The notes under the pieces are model-generated. The model saw nothing but the letters and a program-made list of their open reading frames with translations, had not been told where the DNA came from and did not search any database. Positions 12,130 to 23,487 of a DNA stretch of 64,000 nt are shown piece after piece. Each line of letters starts with the position of its first letter. Positions within the stretch are counted from its first letter, which is position 1. Both the position numbers and the translations under genes were made by a program. The stretch lies in assembly GCA_024509875.1 (NCBI GenBank), contig JAMPIV010017576.1, positions 293,918-357,917 of the forward strand, given 5' to 3'. Source of the stretch: Oreohelix idahoensis (Eukaryota; Mollusca; Gastropoda; Stylommatophora; Oreohelicidae).

Positions 12130-12553
12130 AGCCAGTCCTGACATACGGAAGTGAGCCATGGACAATTAGTAAACACGTAGGAAAAAGCACTAAAGGCCAC
12201 AGAGATGTGGTTTTACTGCAGAATGTTAACAATACCATGGACAGCTAAAAAGGGTAATGAGGATGCCCTGAGAGAGGCCAAAGCACAAAGGAAGCTTATT
12301 CCTCAGGTTAGAAGGAAGCAATCCACTTTCTTTGAGCATGTTATGAGAAGGAGGACGCTGGAGTATATCATGACAACAGGAAAGATAAAAAGAAAAAAGA
12401 GAGGATGACAAAGAGAGAAGATTCTGGACAGTTTCACATCATGGCATGGAAAGAAGTCAATGACAGAATTGATCAGCAGTACTGTAGACAGGAAGTTGTG
12501 GAGACACATGATCACCGACACCACCAGGCATGGTACTTGAAGAAGAAGAAGCA
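12130..12553 (+). pseudogene. LINE reverse transcriptase C-terminal fragment with GAAGAAG tail
   Basis: The fragment reads as the C-terminal end of a second LINE family: LTYGSEPWTISK in one frame, then EMWFYCRMLTIPWTAKKGNEDAL and FFEHVMRRRTLEYIMTTGKI, then RHMITDTTRHGT in a third. This arrangement (re-ligated after frameshifts) is typical of RT C-termini annotated as endonuclease-reverse transcriptases. It ends in CTTGAAGAAGAAGAAG, a simple tail shared in kind with the SINE-like insertions at 27900 and 54977. The 5' part is lost. Confidence 0.8.
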
Positions 12554-12562
12554 CACGCTCAC

Positions 12563-12780
12563 CCCATGTAGGTCCTAGGGGTCTCTGAGGAGATGAAAGA
12601 ATGAGACCAGAGCTCACGCAAACATGTAGTAAAAGGCATCTAATATGAGATTGCATGTGGGGTCAGCAACTTCCATCATTTAAAACAAATTGCTACAGAG
12701 ACCACAGCTATCATACAAAGGGACCAGCTGCAATGGTGGCTCCATGAGCCATAGCGAGCAAAAAGGAAAGTGATGATGAT
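12563..12780 (+). repeat. LINE 3' end, family B, (GATGAT) tail
   Basis: Contains GGGGTCTCTGAGGAGA, then GACCAGCTGCAATGGTGGCTCCATG, AGCAAAAAGGAAA and a GTGATGATGATG tail. The same block occurs at 45715-45962, and parts of it at 19985-20130 and 46200-46255. Confidence 0.7.
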
Positions 12781-12852
12781 GCGCAAGCTTTCTATTATTT
12801 ACAAATTATGGCTATGGTGTTGGATGTAATTTGATGTACTTCTTCCTGTCAG

Positions 12853-12971
12853 ATTGTAGAAGTTTGCCGATTTGAAGACAGAATAGACCGTCTTGAAGAC
12901 ATTAAGTACTTATCTGCCATTGTGAAGGATATGCAGTATTACCACATTGTGCGACAGCAGTTAAGTAAAAG
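12853..12971 (+). CDS. METTL13: METTL13 exon a: linker before the C-terminal methyltransferase domain
   Basis: An acceptor (CTTCCTGTCAG) precedes an open block reading IVEVCRFEDRIDRLEDIKYL... to RQQLSK, ending with AG before GTAGG. It leaves two bases of an Arg codon, which the next exon (19822) completes. It corresponds to the segment after the N-terminal methyltransferase domain of METTL13, a cytosolic enzyme that methylates translation elongation factor eEF1A at a lysine and at its N-terminus. Upstream exons coding for the first methyltransferase domain are not in the window. Assignment rests on this exon together with the six following, which match METTL13 in order and phase. Confidence 0.8.
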
Positions 12972-13474
12972 GTAGGCCATCTTTTTTTTTTTTGTTAACT
13001 CTTTGACTCCGGAACAACGCTCAGAGTGTTGGTCAGATTTGACACCAGTGCCAAAACAATGCTCTGAGCGTTGTTTTTAATCTATCATGAATTAAAATTA
13101 CTGCACAGAGTGGAAAAAAATTGCGGGGTCAAAAAGTTTATGAGATACTTTTGGATGGGACTTACATTATCAAGTAATTAATATCTATATTTGTATCAAC
13201 TGCTGTGCAGAAATATAAATATATTTATATTACCTAGCATACACAGTTCATGCCCTCTTAGCAAGTTATTTCTGCTGCCGTGTACAAACTGTGTTACAGG
13301 TGTGTCTTAAAAAAAAAAAACTATTGCTTTACGATGATGAATTATGTTGTTGGTTCAAGTGGATGAATATTACAATTATTTGTTCATTTTTCTTATGTTC
13401 ATTTTTCAAATTCTGTAAGGCTTCCTGTATCCTACTTGTCTTCTTCTTTCACCTTTCAACTCTCCAAGGAGCAT
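12972..13474. other. Intron sequence without recognised repeat
   Basis: A short diverged repeat, AACGCTCAGAGTGTTGGTC / AATGCTCTGAGCGTTG (around 13013-13073), forms imperfect palindromic pairs. Nothing else is supported. Confidence 0.3.
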
Positions 13475-13760
13475 TGGTAAAGGTTAAAGGTAAAGGATCC
13501 CGTTACACGCCCGTTGAGGCATATTGGGAATATGGTGTTAGGCCCATATTTTCTTGACCATCGGCACACTAGGGGTGATGTGGTCAGCATCACGCCGGCC
13601 GCCTTAACGGTCCCAGAGTTGCTCTGGTACCCAATTCATGAGACTGGGTCGACCCCGGAGCCGTTTGCGGTCTAAAAAAATCCCGCCTCAACTGGGGATT
13701 GAACCATGGACCACCGAGCTAGGAATCCAGTGCACTAACCACTGCGCTACCGCGGCTCCT
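13475..13760 (-). repeat. tRNA-derived SINE
   Basis: The minus strand begins at about 13760 with GGAGCCGCGGTAGCGCAGTGG, giving an A-box-like TAGCGCAGTGGTTAG. It reaches a B-box GGTTCAATCCC after the usual tRNA-like spacing. The body runs to a short simple tail with repeated CCTTTA units at 13475-13495. An RNA polymerase III internal promoter is expected. It is inserted just beside a LINE 3' end (13775). Confidence 0.8.
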
Positions 13761-13774
13761 ACATTGGCCTTCAG

Positions 13775-13935
13775 GAACATTGGCCTTCAACAAACTTATG
13801 CCAAGTCTTCCTGTCCCGTGCCATCAGCTCAAGGTCTTTCCATGTCTACTTCATGCCCTTCACGTCTGTCACCAGCTCTCTTCTCCATGTGTTCTTTGGT
13901 CTTCTTCTACCTCTCTTAGCCTTGAAGATTCCAGA
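13775..13935 (-). repeat. LINE 3' end, family A (antisense)
   Basis: Shares CTTATGCCAAGTCTTCCTGTC and GCCATCAGCTCAAGGTCTTTCC with copies at 15297, 33895 and 50771 (same orientation) and with reverse copies at 22700 and 46930. In sense orientation this family ends in GAGCTGAAGGATGATGATG. Confidence 0.7.
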
Positions 13936-14261
13936 TGCCTGGTAATGCTATTGGCAGGTTTTCTTTTCTATTCTTATTTTGATATCCAAGTCTGACCCTC
14001 CAACTCTGTCTATATTGCTGCCAAGATATGTGTACAATTCTACATTTTGTAATGGTGTTTCTTCCAGTACAATCTTACCCTACTGTCTACTGTTTTAATA
14101 TTTGTCTGAGTTGTCTATAAGGCTAAGTTAATAACACATAAGGAAGGGAAACCCGAGGCCTGTAAACAGTAAATTAATATTAGACAAACATAAAGGTTTG
14201 TTTTCAGGCACTCGTAAGAAATAAAGAAGTAGAACACTTGGACAACAGAAAAACAACAGAC

Positions 14262-14350
14262 GTGAGTGGCTTACCCAGGGTTCGAACCCCGTACCTTCCG
14301 TACGACAACTCCGCCTAGCTATACAAGCGAATCACACTGACCCCACGGCC
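14262..14350 (-). repeat. tRNA-like SINE head
   Basis: The minus strand reads GGCCGTGGGGTCAGTGTGATTC, then after about 50 bases GGGGTTCGAACCCTGG, a perfect B-box. This is more likely a SINE head than a working tRNA gene: no paired acceptor stem is evident and SINEs surround it. Its 3' extent is unclear. Confidence 0.5.
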
Positions 14351-14842
14351 AGCTAGGCATCCCCAAAAAAGGATGCTTTACTGACTAGTCATCAGTGCGA
14401 AACACAAGATAACACCGGAAGTATACAGTGGGCAACTCAGCCCATTAATGACGCAATCACTTCTGTTGTTCCTCTATACAGCAGTATATGTCAGTCCAAA
14501 CAAGACAAAGACCTTGATACTGTGTCCTGTAAATGATAGAAGACTTAAGGACAGTAGTATAGAACAGAGGGTAGGTTTCTGGTATCTCATCTTTCTACAC
14601 TTTATCAGGAGCTTTTTCCATATCTACCCATGCTGCCATTGTGTTTTTCTTTGCCTGGAAAACATTTTCAGTCTTGTGATGTATGTATGTTATTTGGATC
14701 TCTGTGTGAAAGATGTCTTACGTGACAATATTTAAGCCCCTTGCGACAGATATTAACCCCCCTTTGAGAGTTGTTAAGTTATAGTAAAAAAAGGTAGTCC
14801 CGTAGCAGATACTGCCGTAGTGGAATTAATTGTTAGAGACTT

Positions 14843-15060
14843 CACCATACTAGGTCCAGCATCGAGAGGTGGGGGTGACCAGTTCCCTTCCTTGCTGCCT
14901 TTTTCTTCCCTAACTCAAAGAGCAGAGTCAGGTACCCATTTACAGCTGAGTAGACTGGTGTGTGTCTGTGGTTGATTGTGTGTCTGTACCATGATTTGAA
15001 CCTGGCACCTTTGCCGTGAAAGACCAGCGCTCTAACCACTCTGTCAATCGGACGCTCATA
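14843..15060 (-). repeat. tRNA-derived SINE, CAGAGTGGTTAGAGC family
   Basis: The minus strand starts near 15060 with GAGCGTCCGATTGACAGAGTGG and has GGTTAGAGCGCTGG (A-box) and CCAGGTTCAAATC (B-box). The body contains GGGTACCTGACTCTG and GGAAGGGAACTGGTCACC, and the end is CTAGTATGGTGAAG. Related copies are at 37231 (+) and 21141 (-). Confidence 0.75.
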
Positions 15061-15296
15061 GTTACCGTGAGGGATGTTAAAACACAATAGATATAAAATA
15101 AATAATACATTTCAAGTGCAGGTAAAAACAGGAACTCTCCTTAATGACATGATACAATAAGACAGATAATGTATTTGATTTGTCCATGCCTGATAATATC
15201 ATTTTACATTTTCTTTAACGGTCTGGGTCCTTAAAACTGTTTGCTGCAACGACAGCCAGTTTTCTTTCCTCTCTATGATGATCAGTTCATCATCAT

Positions 15297-15430
15297 CATT
15301 ACTTTTCAACTCCTCAGGAAGTGCAGGCCTTCAAACCTTTGCCGGGTCTTCCTATCCTGTGCCATCAGCTCAAGGTCTGTCCATATCTTCTTTATCCCCT
15401 TCATGTTTGTCTCCTGTTTTCTTCTCTGTT
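15297..15430 (-). repeat. LINE 3' end, family A (antisense), abutting the 77-bp minisatellite
   Basis: Contains CTTCCTATCCTGTGCCATCAGCTCAAGG as in the other family A ends. It runs straight into the minisatellite at a shared TGTGTTCTTTGG. Confidence 0.6.
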
Positions 15431-15433
15431 GTG

Positions 15434-15692
15434 TTCTTTGGTTGATCTGGAGATTTTCCTAGAAGAATGGTTAGTCAGCAATACAGACTTCGTTCGGATT
15501 TCTCTGTGCGTTCTTTGGTTAATCTGAAGGTTTTCCTAGAACAAAGGTTAGTCAGCCACGCAGACTTCATTCTGATTTCTCTGTTGTGTTCTTTGGTTAA
15601 TCTGGAGATTTTCCTAGAACAAAGGTTAGTCAGCAACACAGACTTCGTTCGGATTTCTCTGTGCGTTCTTTGGTTAATCTGAAGGTTTTCCT
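15434..15692 (-). repeat. Minisatellite, about 77-bp unit, 4 copies, derived from LINE coding sequence
   Basis: Units begin at 15434, 15511, 15589 and 15666 with TTCTTTGGTTAATCTGGAG and contain TTTTCCTAGAAGAAAGGTTAG. The fourth is cut after CCTAGAAGAA and continues directly as the GAAC-repeat LINE tail at 15693. The same unit is found at 18437-18975, where it is read as part of a LINE protein on the minus strand (peptide AWLTNLSSRKISRLTKEH). Confidence 0.85.
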
Positions 15693-16220
<528 letters not shown>

Positions 16221-18436
16221 ACGAACGAACTTTATTTTCAAAGGGTTTAGAATTGGTCACGCAGGCCCGTCTAACATTCTGCCCTTCCTTTCTCTCTTCT
16301 TCCATAGTTAATCTATTTATTCTCACACGTATCCTAAATGTTACTTAAATAATAAAATAACAAGAAAGTACAATAAAATAAAATCCCAACATTGTAACAG
16401 TACAATAACAGTTACACAAATTTACAGATGCGTATCATAATTTATACTAAACAGGACAAAATTAACTTTAAAACCTACATATGATGTTATGTAATAATAA
16501 TAATAATAATAATAGCCCCTTCAGTCATAACTGACTATGGGAATGCGCCCCTGAGGTGACAGCGTAATTATTTAAGAACATAACGAAATTAGGGTGGCAT
16601 ATAATCTGCACTCATGATGTATTTGAAAAGTCTGTGATTGAATGAATATGGACTAAGAGTATTTTTTTAAGTCGTGTGGAAGAGTATTCCACAGATGAGC
16701 AGCAGAAAAAAAAGCTAAACTTTTCTTGAATAAGTCGAGCCTAGGCTTGGGCATGTGTAATTTATTTAAGCGTTGACTGCGTCTTCCGCTGTATTTGAAA
16801 ATAGGCCACAGATACGTTGGAGCATTCTGTGACAAGATTTTGTGAATAAATTTGGCTTTGTTGAAGAGAAGGCGCTTTCTTAGTGGTAATATGTTAAGAT
16901 ATGTATATGCGTCTACACACTGTGTGAGGTTTTTGCCTGAAATTAGGCGCACTGCACGTTTTTGTAATGAAAAGAGTCTTTTAGTGTTGGACATGGTGCA
17001 GCCATCCCAAATTGTGGAACAATAGTCTAGATGTGTTTGTATCTGGGATGTATAGAACATTTTTCGTGTCTCCTCATCTAGGAAATGTTTGATTTTAGCT
17101 AACTGGTAAACTTTTTGTGCCGTTTGTTTGGTCAGTGCTTGTACATGCGAATTCCAACTTAAATGTTGGTCAATTATGAGTCCTAGTGTTTTATATTCAT
17201 TTACATTTTCAATTAAAGAGGTTCCAATGTAGAGCTGAAGTGTTGTTTTCGGCGAGTTTTGTAATTTTTGTCTAGTTGATATTATCATACATTTTGTTTT
17301 AGTGATATTTATTTGCATGCAGTTTTCATTGCTCCACTTAATAAGATTGTCTGTGTCGCTTTGTAATAATATTTCTAGCGTGTTGCAACTTTTATCACTA
17401 GTATAAATGGTACAGTCATCGGCAAATAGGTCGCAGGATGAGTGCTCGATGTGTAGTGGAAGGTCATTTATGTAAATGGAAAAAAGTAGAGGGCCGAGAA
17501 TAGAACCCTGAGGAACACCAGTGTCAATAATAGTTGGGCTTGACAAGGAGTTATTGTACCACACTACTTGCTGTCTGTCGGACAGGAATGATTTAAGTAA
17601 TGTCACTAGTTTAAAGTTAACTTTCATTGTTTCTAATTTTCTTATTAAAACAGCGTGATCTAACATATCAAATGCTTTCCTAAAGTCTACAAAGATTGCT
17701 CCACATATGTATCGTTATTTATGTTTAGGTGCAAGTTGTCTATCATCTTAGTTAGAGCTGTGTGGCATGAATGCTTTTGTCGAAACCCTGACTGACTGTC
17801 AATTAGCAAGTCATTGCTAACTAGGTAATGTAGTGTTGCTTTATGTATGTGTTTTTCTAGTGGTTTAGAAAGCGATGATAAAAGAGAAATAGGTCTATAG
17901 TTACCAAGATTACTGTTATCTGACGAGCCAGGTTTGAAGAGAGGATATACTTTGGCAATCTTAAAGGCTGAAGGAAAATAACTTTTAGCAATACATTGAT
18001 TATATATAAAAGTTAGTGAATCACTAATAGCTGGTGCGGCGTAACGCAGTATTCGATTACTAATTCCGTCAAGCCCTGATGAGCTATTATCCTTAAGGCC
18101 AATAAGATAGTTATACACTTCATTAACTGTCATAAAAGGAATGTCGGGTGGAACTGAGTTTGTACATTTGTTTTTACAGAATGCTGAAAGTTTGTCTAAG
18201 TCACTACAGGAAGGTGGTATTGTGGATTTCAGACCGTTTATTTCTGCTTGAAAGTGATTGCTGAAGTCGGTGCAAGTAAATGAAGTGTTGGAAGAGAATG
18301 AGTCTGGTGCATTACGTTTTTTCGCTAAGGTGTTAATTGCCTTCCATATTTCCTTACTATTTGATTTGTTCTGAACTATATTTCTAAAACGATTTTTCTT
18401 TTCTTTCCGAATTAAATATTGAACTTTGTTCCTGTA
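16221..18436 (-). mobile_element. Non-LTR retrotransposon (LINE) with GTTC-repeat tail, 5' truncated
   Basis: The minus strand carries a reverse transcriptase (see 16653-18628) followed by a 430-bp 3' region ending AATAAAGTTCGTTCGTTC at 16221, then the GATA repeat. The endonuclease is absent; the 5' side runs into the minisatellite at 18437. Confidence 0.85.
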
Positions 18437-18628
18437 TTCTTTGGTTAATCTGAAGATTTTCTTAGAAGAAAGGTTAGTCAGCCACGCAGACTTCATTCTG
18501 ATTTCTCTGTGTTCTTTGGTTAATCTGGAGATTTTCCTAGAAGAAAGGTTAGTCAGCCACGCTGATTTCTCTGTGTGTTCTTTGGTTAATCTAGAGATTT
18601 TCCTAGAAGAAAGGTTAGTCAGCAACAC
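16653..18628 (-). pseudogene. LINE reverse transcriptase, frameshifted
   Basis: Two frames, 18628-17687 (313 codons) and 17666-16653 (337 codons), join into one reverse transcriptase. The first has a linker (KEIWKAINTLAKKRNAPD), SSSGLDGISNRIL, IAKVYPLFKPG, NYRPISLLSSLSK and SQSGFRQKHSC. The second continues with FRKAFDMLDHAVL, TGVPQGSILGPLLFSIYINDL, LFADDCTIY (the catalytic FADD box) and a C-terminal LWNTLPHDLKK typical of jockey/CR1-like LINEs. The join needs a 1-base shift near 17695-17705, so the copy is dead. The N-terminal 60 residues consist of three tandem repeats of a 22-25 residue unit, created by expansion of the minisatellite inside the coding sequence. The protein would nick-prime and copy LINE RNA in the nucleus. 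No endonuclease remains. Confidence 0.85.
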
Positions 18629-18975
18629 AGACTTCGTTTTGATTTCTCTGTGTGTTCTTTGGTTAATCTGGAGATTTTCCTAGAAGAAAGGTTAGTCAGC
18701 CACGCAGACTTCATTCTGATTTCTCTGTGTTCTTTGGTTAATCTGGATAGAGATTTTCCTAGAAGAATGGTTAGTCAGCCACACAGACTTCGTTCTGATT
18801 TCTCTGTGTGTTCTTTGGTTAATCTGGAGATTTTCCTAGAAGAAAGGTTAGTCAGCCACGCAGACTTCGTTCTGATTTCTCTGTGTGTTCTTTGGTTAAT
18901 CTGGAGATTTTCCTAGAAGACAGGTTAGTCAACAACACAGACTATGTTCTGATTTCTCTGTTTTTCATCTTGTGC
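18437..18975 (-). repeat. Minisatellite, 66-81-bp units, 7 copies, overlapping LINE coding sequence
   Basis: Units begin near 18437, 18512, 18578, 18655, 18730, 18811 and 18888. Spacings of 75 and 66 are multiples of three, so the first three units stay in the LINE reading frame. The later 77-bp unit breaks it. The seed unit is the sequence coding for LTNLSSKKIFRLTKEY in the LINE. Confidence 0.85.
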
Positions 18976-19159
18976 TTTCTTGCCAGAGAACCTTCTCCTG
19001 TCTTGGACAACTTTAGCTTTATTTCCTTTAGTTGACCTGTCCTTGTTGTTTGTTGAAGTTTTTGTGGCTTTACAATTTCTACAGGATGGGGTAAACAACC
19101 ACTTGCCCAAGTCACCTTTTACAACATGCATGGTAGGTCACAGAGTTACTATTCTTTGC

Positions 19160-19765
19160 TGCCCTTCAGGTTCCAGGTTACTATTCTTTGCTCCCCTTCA
19201 GGTCCTGGGTTACTATTCTTTGCTGCCCTTTTGGGCCCCGGTAACACACAGGTGTGATGATCATTTACAAACTTATAATTCCCAGCTCTTTCAGGTCTAT
19301 TTCTATGCAATCAGTCCATTGTTTTCTTGGAGGCTGCCTTGGTTTTGTACTTGGAATCTTCTATCAGTATATGTTTTTCTTGTCCCTTAGCTAACCGCCA
19401 CTCATTTACATGTTCCACCTGTTTCTATTTGATCTTGTGATGTAGGCAGTTATTGGGATCTGTACAGATGGTCAAATTTCTTGTTTTGTTATCTTTATTC
19501 ATTGGTATGAATATGTTTGATTGAACCATAAATTCTTCTAATTATTCTGTTCACAGAATGCTGCAAATTTGCTATTTCTTTGTAATCCAAGTATCTGAGC
19601 CATGATATGCTGTTGGTATAACCATTGTTTTGTATATGTCAACATCTGCAGCGTATGATACATTCTTAGATTTCCTAATATTTTGCAGGGTATAAAAGTA
19701 TGGCCTGATGGACTGTATCATGGTATTAGTTCTTCTGTCAGTTATCAAACAACCAAATAGCAGAG
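19160..19765 (-). pseudogene. LINE reverse transcriptase C-terminal remnant
   Basis: The minus strand reads IRKSKNVSYAADVDIYKTMVIPTAYHGSDTWITKK, the usual C-terminal region with a degenerate YGSETW box. It continues, with stops, through RPRKQWTDC-like sequence and GPKRAAKNSNPGPEGEQRIVT. The latter is encoded by three 30-32-bp tandem repeats at 19146-19235 (TTACTATTCTTTGCTGCCCTT). Heavily decayed. Confidence 0.65.
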
Positions 19766-19821
19766 TTAGAGGTTTTTTTTTTTTTTTTAATCTGCAGTTG
19801 TCTTTCCTTCCTCCTTTCCAG

Positions 19822-19956
19822 GCTACCTGAGGACCAGCAGGTGTCACTAGAACTCCACACAAGTGACTCAGAGACTCCAAGGTACAACCTGACAGTGGTT
19901 GATTCACCTAACACGCTTGAAAACAAGTTTGCTATTTTTATTGTACCTCAGGGAAG
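19822..19956 (+). CDS. METTL13: METTL13 exon b
   Basis: Acceptor TTTCCTCCTTTCCAG, donor GTGAGT. The first base completes the Arg codon from exon a; the block then reads LPEDQQVSLELHTSDSETP, RYNLTVVDSP and NKFAIFIVPQG. It leaves AG, completed by the next exon as Arg. The segment RY.L.VVDSP...FAIFIVPQGR is a well-conserved stretch of METTL13 before its second methyltransferase domain. Length and phase fit exactly (1 + 132 + 2 bases). Confidence 0.9.
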
Positions 19957-19984
19957 GTGAGTAAAGCTCTCAATTTTGTTAGTG

Positions 19985-20130
19985 TTTTAGATTGATGGGG
20001 TCTGGCACCTTCATGTCAAACAGATTGCTACAAAAACCACTACTTCAAGAGTACATTAATGCTTTAGTGCAGGCTTCCAGCAAGAGGGACAGCTGCAGTA
20101 ATGCTTCCATGCTCCTTAAAGAGTGAAAAA
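19985..20130 (+). repeat. LINE 3' end fragment, family B
   Basis: Diverged match to 12680-12770: CAGATTGCTACAAAAACCACT, AGCAAGAGGGACAGCTGCAGTAATGC and TCCATGCTCC. It stops directly before the 45-bp minisatellite. Confidence 0.5.
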
Positions 20131-20156
20131 GGAAAACAGTAAAATAAAGAAGTGGA

Positions 20157-20921
20157 GATAGGTTTGATATAAACTAAGAAAAGTTACCTCCAGCATAACT
20201 CGATAGGTTTGATATAAACTAAGAAAAGTTACCTCCAGCATAACTCGATAGGTTTGATATAAACTAAGAAAAGTTACCTCCAGCATAACTCGATAGGTTT
20301 GATATAAACTAAGAAAAGTTACCTCCAGCATAACTCGATAGGTTTGATATAAACTAAGAAAAGTTGCCTCCAGCATAACTCGATAGGTTTGATATAAACT
20401 AAGAAAAGTTACCTCCAGCATAACTCGATAGGTTTGTTATAAACTAAGAAAAGTTGCCTCCAGCATAACTCGATAGGTTTGATATAAACTAAGAAAAGTT
20501 ACCTCCAGCATAACTCGATAGGTTTGATATAAACTAAGAAAAGTTGCCTCCAGCATAACTCGATAGGTTTGATATAAACTAAGAAAAGTTACCTCCAGCA
20601 TAACTCGATAGGTTTGATATAAACTAAGAAAAGTTACCTCCAGCATAACTCGATAGGTTTGATATAAACTAAGAAAAGTTGCCTCCAGCATAACTCGATA
20701 GGTTTGTTATAAACTAAGAAAAGTTACCTCCAGCATAACTCGATAGGTTTGATATAAACTAAGAAAAGTTGCCTCCAGCATAACTCGATAGGTTTGATAT
20801 AAACTAAGAAAAGTTACCTCCAGCATAACTCGATAGGTTTGTTATAAACTAAGAAAAGTTACCTCCAGCATAACTCGATAGGTTTGATATAAACTAAGAA
20901 AAGTTACCTCCAGCATAACTC
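20157..20921. repeat. Minisatellite, 45-bp unit, exactly 17 copies
   Basis: The unit starts GATAGGTTTGATATAAACTA and ends ACCTCCAGCATAACTC. The span of 765 bp is 17 x 45 with no length variation. Only two positions vary: GATATAA/GTTATAA (units 7, 13 and 16) and GTTACC/GTTGCC (units 5, 7, 9, 12 and 14). Since 45 is a multiple of three, the minus strand stays open as repeats of a 15-residue peptide (MLEVTFLSLYQTYRV). I take this as a by-product, not a gene. Confidence 0.95.
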
Positions 20922-21140
20922 ATTAGATGCTGACATGAAGAATAAATAAGGAGTGAGAAGGAATGGAAGGCTAAGAAACATATGAAGACGAGACACTGAT
21001 GAGACTAAAGGAGGGAGGACATCTTAGGGGAGAAATAGAAAAAAACGGAAGAGGCACTTAGTGGATGGTAGCACTTGACCTCCAGTAAAAGAAAAGTAGC
21101 ATTGACTGGTGTATAGGAGTGAAGTGTTAATAACTTCATC

Positions 21141-21345
21141 AATGCTTGGTCTCAACTTTGGGGGGGGGGAATCAGTTCTCTTCCTTGCTGCCATTGCTTT
21201 CCCTAACTCAAGAGTAGAGTCAGGTACTCATCTCTACTGCTGGGGAGGCTGATGCAGCATGGCATGACTTAATTTCTAACTGGGGCCCTTTTCCTTGAGA
21301 AGCAAGTCATGTAACTACTCTGCAACTCTGATGATGCTCATATGA
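21141..21345 (-). repeat. Degenerate tRNA-derived SINE (relative of 14843-15060)
   Basis: Shares CAGTTCTCTTCCTTGCTGCC, CCCTAACTCAAGAGTAGAGTCAGGTAC and the decayed head GAGAAGCAAGTCATGTAACTACTCTGCAA. Promoter boxes are damaged. Confidence 0.6.
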
Positions 21346-21972
21346 CCACTAGACTATCCCTAAAGGAGCCAAGGAAATTTGACTCACTGATTGATTTAAT
21401 AGAATTTATAACCCTATAATGGATTTTGACAGTTCAGTAATTCTCTTTATTTATATAATTAAAGTACACAACACCAGATGTAACTTCTTTACCTTAGAAC
21501 CTCAAAAGCAGTTTTTACCGAGGCACCAAGATTGATACCAATTTTTTTCGCAGATGAATTTTTTTTTTTTTAGCAACACTAAACTGAAATATTTATGTGA
21601 AAATATCTTCTAACATTGTGAGTGTATGTGTGGGTGTGCGCACATGTGCATGCGTGAGTGTGATTGTATGTTTGTGTGAGAGAGAGTGTGTGTGTGAGAA
21701 ATTGTTAATTGGTTGAAAAATATTTGTGAATGGGTGCAAGTTTTATATGCATCAAGTAAGTTTGTCTCGCACGAGTACAAATGTGGAAATCAGACTATAA
21801 CTAAATGGGCACACTAAGTGGCTCTTGGGGAACAAATTTACCATGCAACGGCTTAGAAAGAGTTAATAATTATCATGTTCTTTGTTGGACATAGAAACAG
21901 AAAATGATGATAATGATAAATGTGCCAGCTGATGGTTAATTTAGACAGTACTTCACAAGTGGATATTCATGT

Positions 21973-22404
21973 GAGACTCAACCTACGGATGTGAGTTGTG
22001 GACATTGACTACAGCCCCACAGGAGACAGCTTTAAACCTCAGACATGAGGTGTCCGAGGAAGGTGGTCCAAGGGACAGGGTCAGCAACCAGATGATACGT
22101 CATAGCCTCAAAACCCAGCCCCTATGGTCCCAAGTGGAATAGTCCCAGTTGTGTTGGTTAGACCTTGTCTGCAGAATTGGAGAAGACCAGCTGCTACGGC
22201 AAATATGGGAAACCAAGAGCCAAGGATCCAGACCTCCATGACGACCCAGAGTTCGCTGGGAGGATAAAATCAGACAATCTCTGAATGGCTGAGGACTGGA
22301 CTGGAATACGGCCAAAAGGAAGACAGTTAATAGGATAGCACGGCACTCTCTCTGGCTAACCTCTACACCCCAAGGTAGACGAGGAATGACTAAGTATGTA
22401 TGTG
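21973..22404 (+). repeat. LINE 3' fragment with AAGT-type tail
   Basis: Homologous to 11390-11790 (CAAGTGGAATAGTCCCAGTTG, ACCCAGAGTTCGCTGGGAGGA, GAGGAATGACTAAGTATGTATG). A 9-bp direct repeat TATTCATGT flanks it at 21964-21972 and 22405-22413, consistent with a target-site duplication. Diverged, with stops in all frames. Confidence 0.75.
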
Positions 22405-22699
22405 TATTCATGTTTCAGTTTTTCTCAGAATAATCAACTTTCACAATGTCTTGGTGATCTTTCATACTTCTCTCGTTGACAATGTATATTTCACCTTAAA
22501 CATTGGAAGTAAAAGAGGAGAGGAGCAAATAACAATAGGGACATTTTGTTGTTTACAAAAATATTTATTCACACTGGTAGCAGTGTTTATGTGTCAGATA
22601 TCCAGGATACATAAATACACTTTTAAACATTAATAATATAATAAAACCATACTAATCATATAAACTGAAAAACACATGAGAAGGTTACTGAAGACAGAA

Positions 22700-22815
22700 A
22701 AGAAAATGGTGAAGAGAAGGAAAGACCTTGAGCAGATGGCACACAATAGGAGGACATGACATAAGTTTTTTTGAAGGCCCATGCACCATGGAGAGCTAAA
22801 GGGTGATGAGTGAAT
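22700..22815 (+). repeat. LINE 3' end, family A (sense)
   Basis: Reads AAAGACCTTGAGCAGATGGCACACAATAGGAGGACATGACATAAG, then GAAGGCCCATGCACCATGGAGAGCTAAAGGGTGATGAGTG, the sense form of the family A end. Confidence 0.65.
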
Positions 22816-23300
22816 GAAGCACATAAATAGTTTGTAAACAAAGCTTTTTTTCTTTCAAAATATACAAACATTTATCAAAATGAAAACTGCAGTAGGAGTA
22901 CAATGAATAGTGTAGCAAGATTTTGAAAAAAACAATGTCATCTATTCAGATCTCTATCCTTGAATCCGAAATGCTCTGGACATTAAAAAAATCATATTTT
23001 TTGGTTTCCAGATGTCACCCAGAATAGCCCAGAATGTGTTCGAAAATCGCCCAAAAGTCAGCCAAGAAAATGTTTCATTTTTTTTTTCATATTTTGGTTT
23101 TCTGGTGTTCGAATTCAAGGGTACAGACCAGTAGTAACTATTCAGATATTGTGATTCATTTGGACAGAGTAGACAACTCAGTTTGAAAGTATCTTTTGGA
23201 GAAATAAATGATAAAGAATAAACAAAATGTTTCATGTCTCCAATTTATCATTATTGCACTTAATTTGTGCTTAGCGCTTTTTAACACTTGCTTGTTTCAG

Positions 23301-23487
23301 AGAAACAGAATGGCTGTTCTCAACAGACAAAGGACGGCTGCATCTGCAGGACAGTGCAGGCTTTCAACGATTAGTTGTTGTCACGTTGAGTAGAGGTCAT
23401 AACTATGAAAACCTGGATGCAATAAAGGCAGAGTTGTCCAGCAAAGTGATGGAACTTGCCCCGAAAGACTGCCCCTCTAGAGCTCAG
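23301..23487 (+). CDS. METTL13: METTL13 exon c
   Basis: Acceptor ACTTGCTTGTTTCAG, donor GTAGAA. The first base finishes the Arg codon of exon b. It then reads ETEWLFSTDKGRLHLQDSAGF, QRLVVVTLSRGHNYENLDAIK and AELSSKVMELAPKDCPSRAQ and ends in phase 0. TEWLF..D.GR..L..SAGF.RL..V.L.RG..Y is a recognisable METTL13 block at the start of the C-terminal methyltransferase region. Length (1 + 186 bases) fits the splice phases on both sides. Confidence 0.92.

Noticed and set aside
1..12852. METTL13 exons for the N-terminal methyltransferase domain
   Set aside because: No block with the expected SAM-binding motif and splice sites was found on the plus strand left of 12853.
14262..14350. Possible tRNA gene
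   Set aside because: The B-box is perfect but I could not build an acceptor stem or a convincing anticodon arm, and it sits among SINEs.
20116..20691. Two frames on the minus strand with a repeated 15-residue peptide
   Set aside because: They follow from a 45-bp tandem repeat that happens to lack stops. There is no start context, conserved domain or splice evidence.
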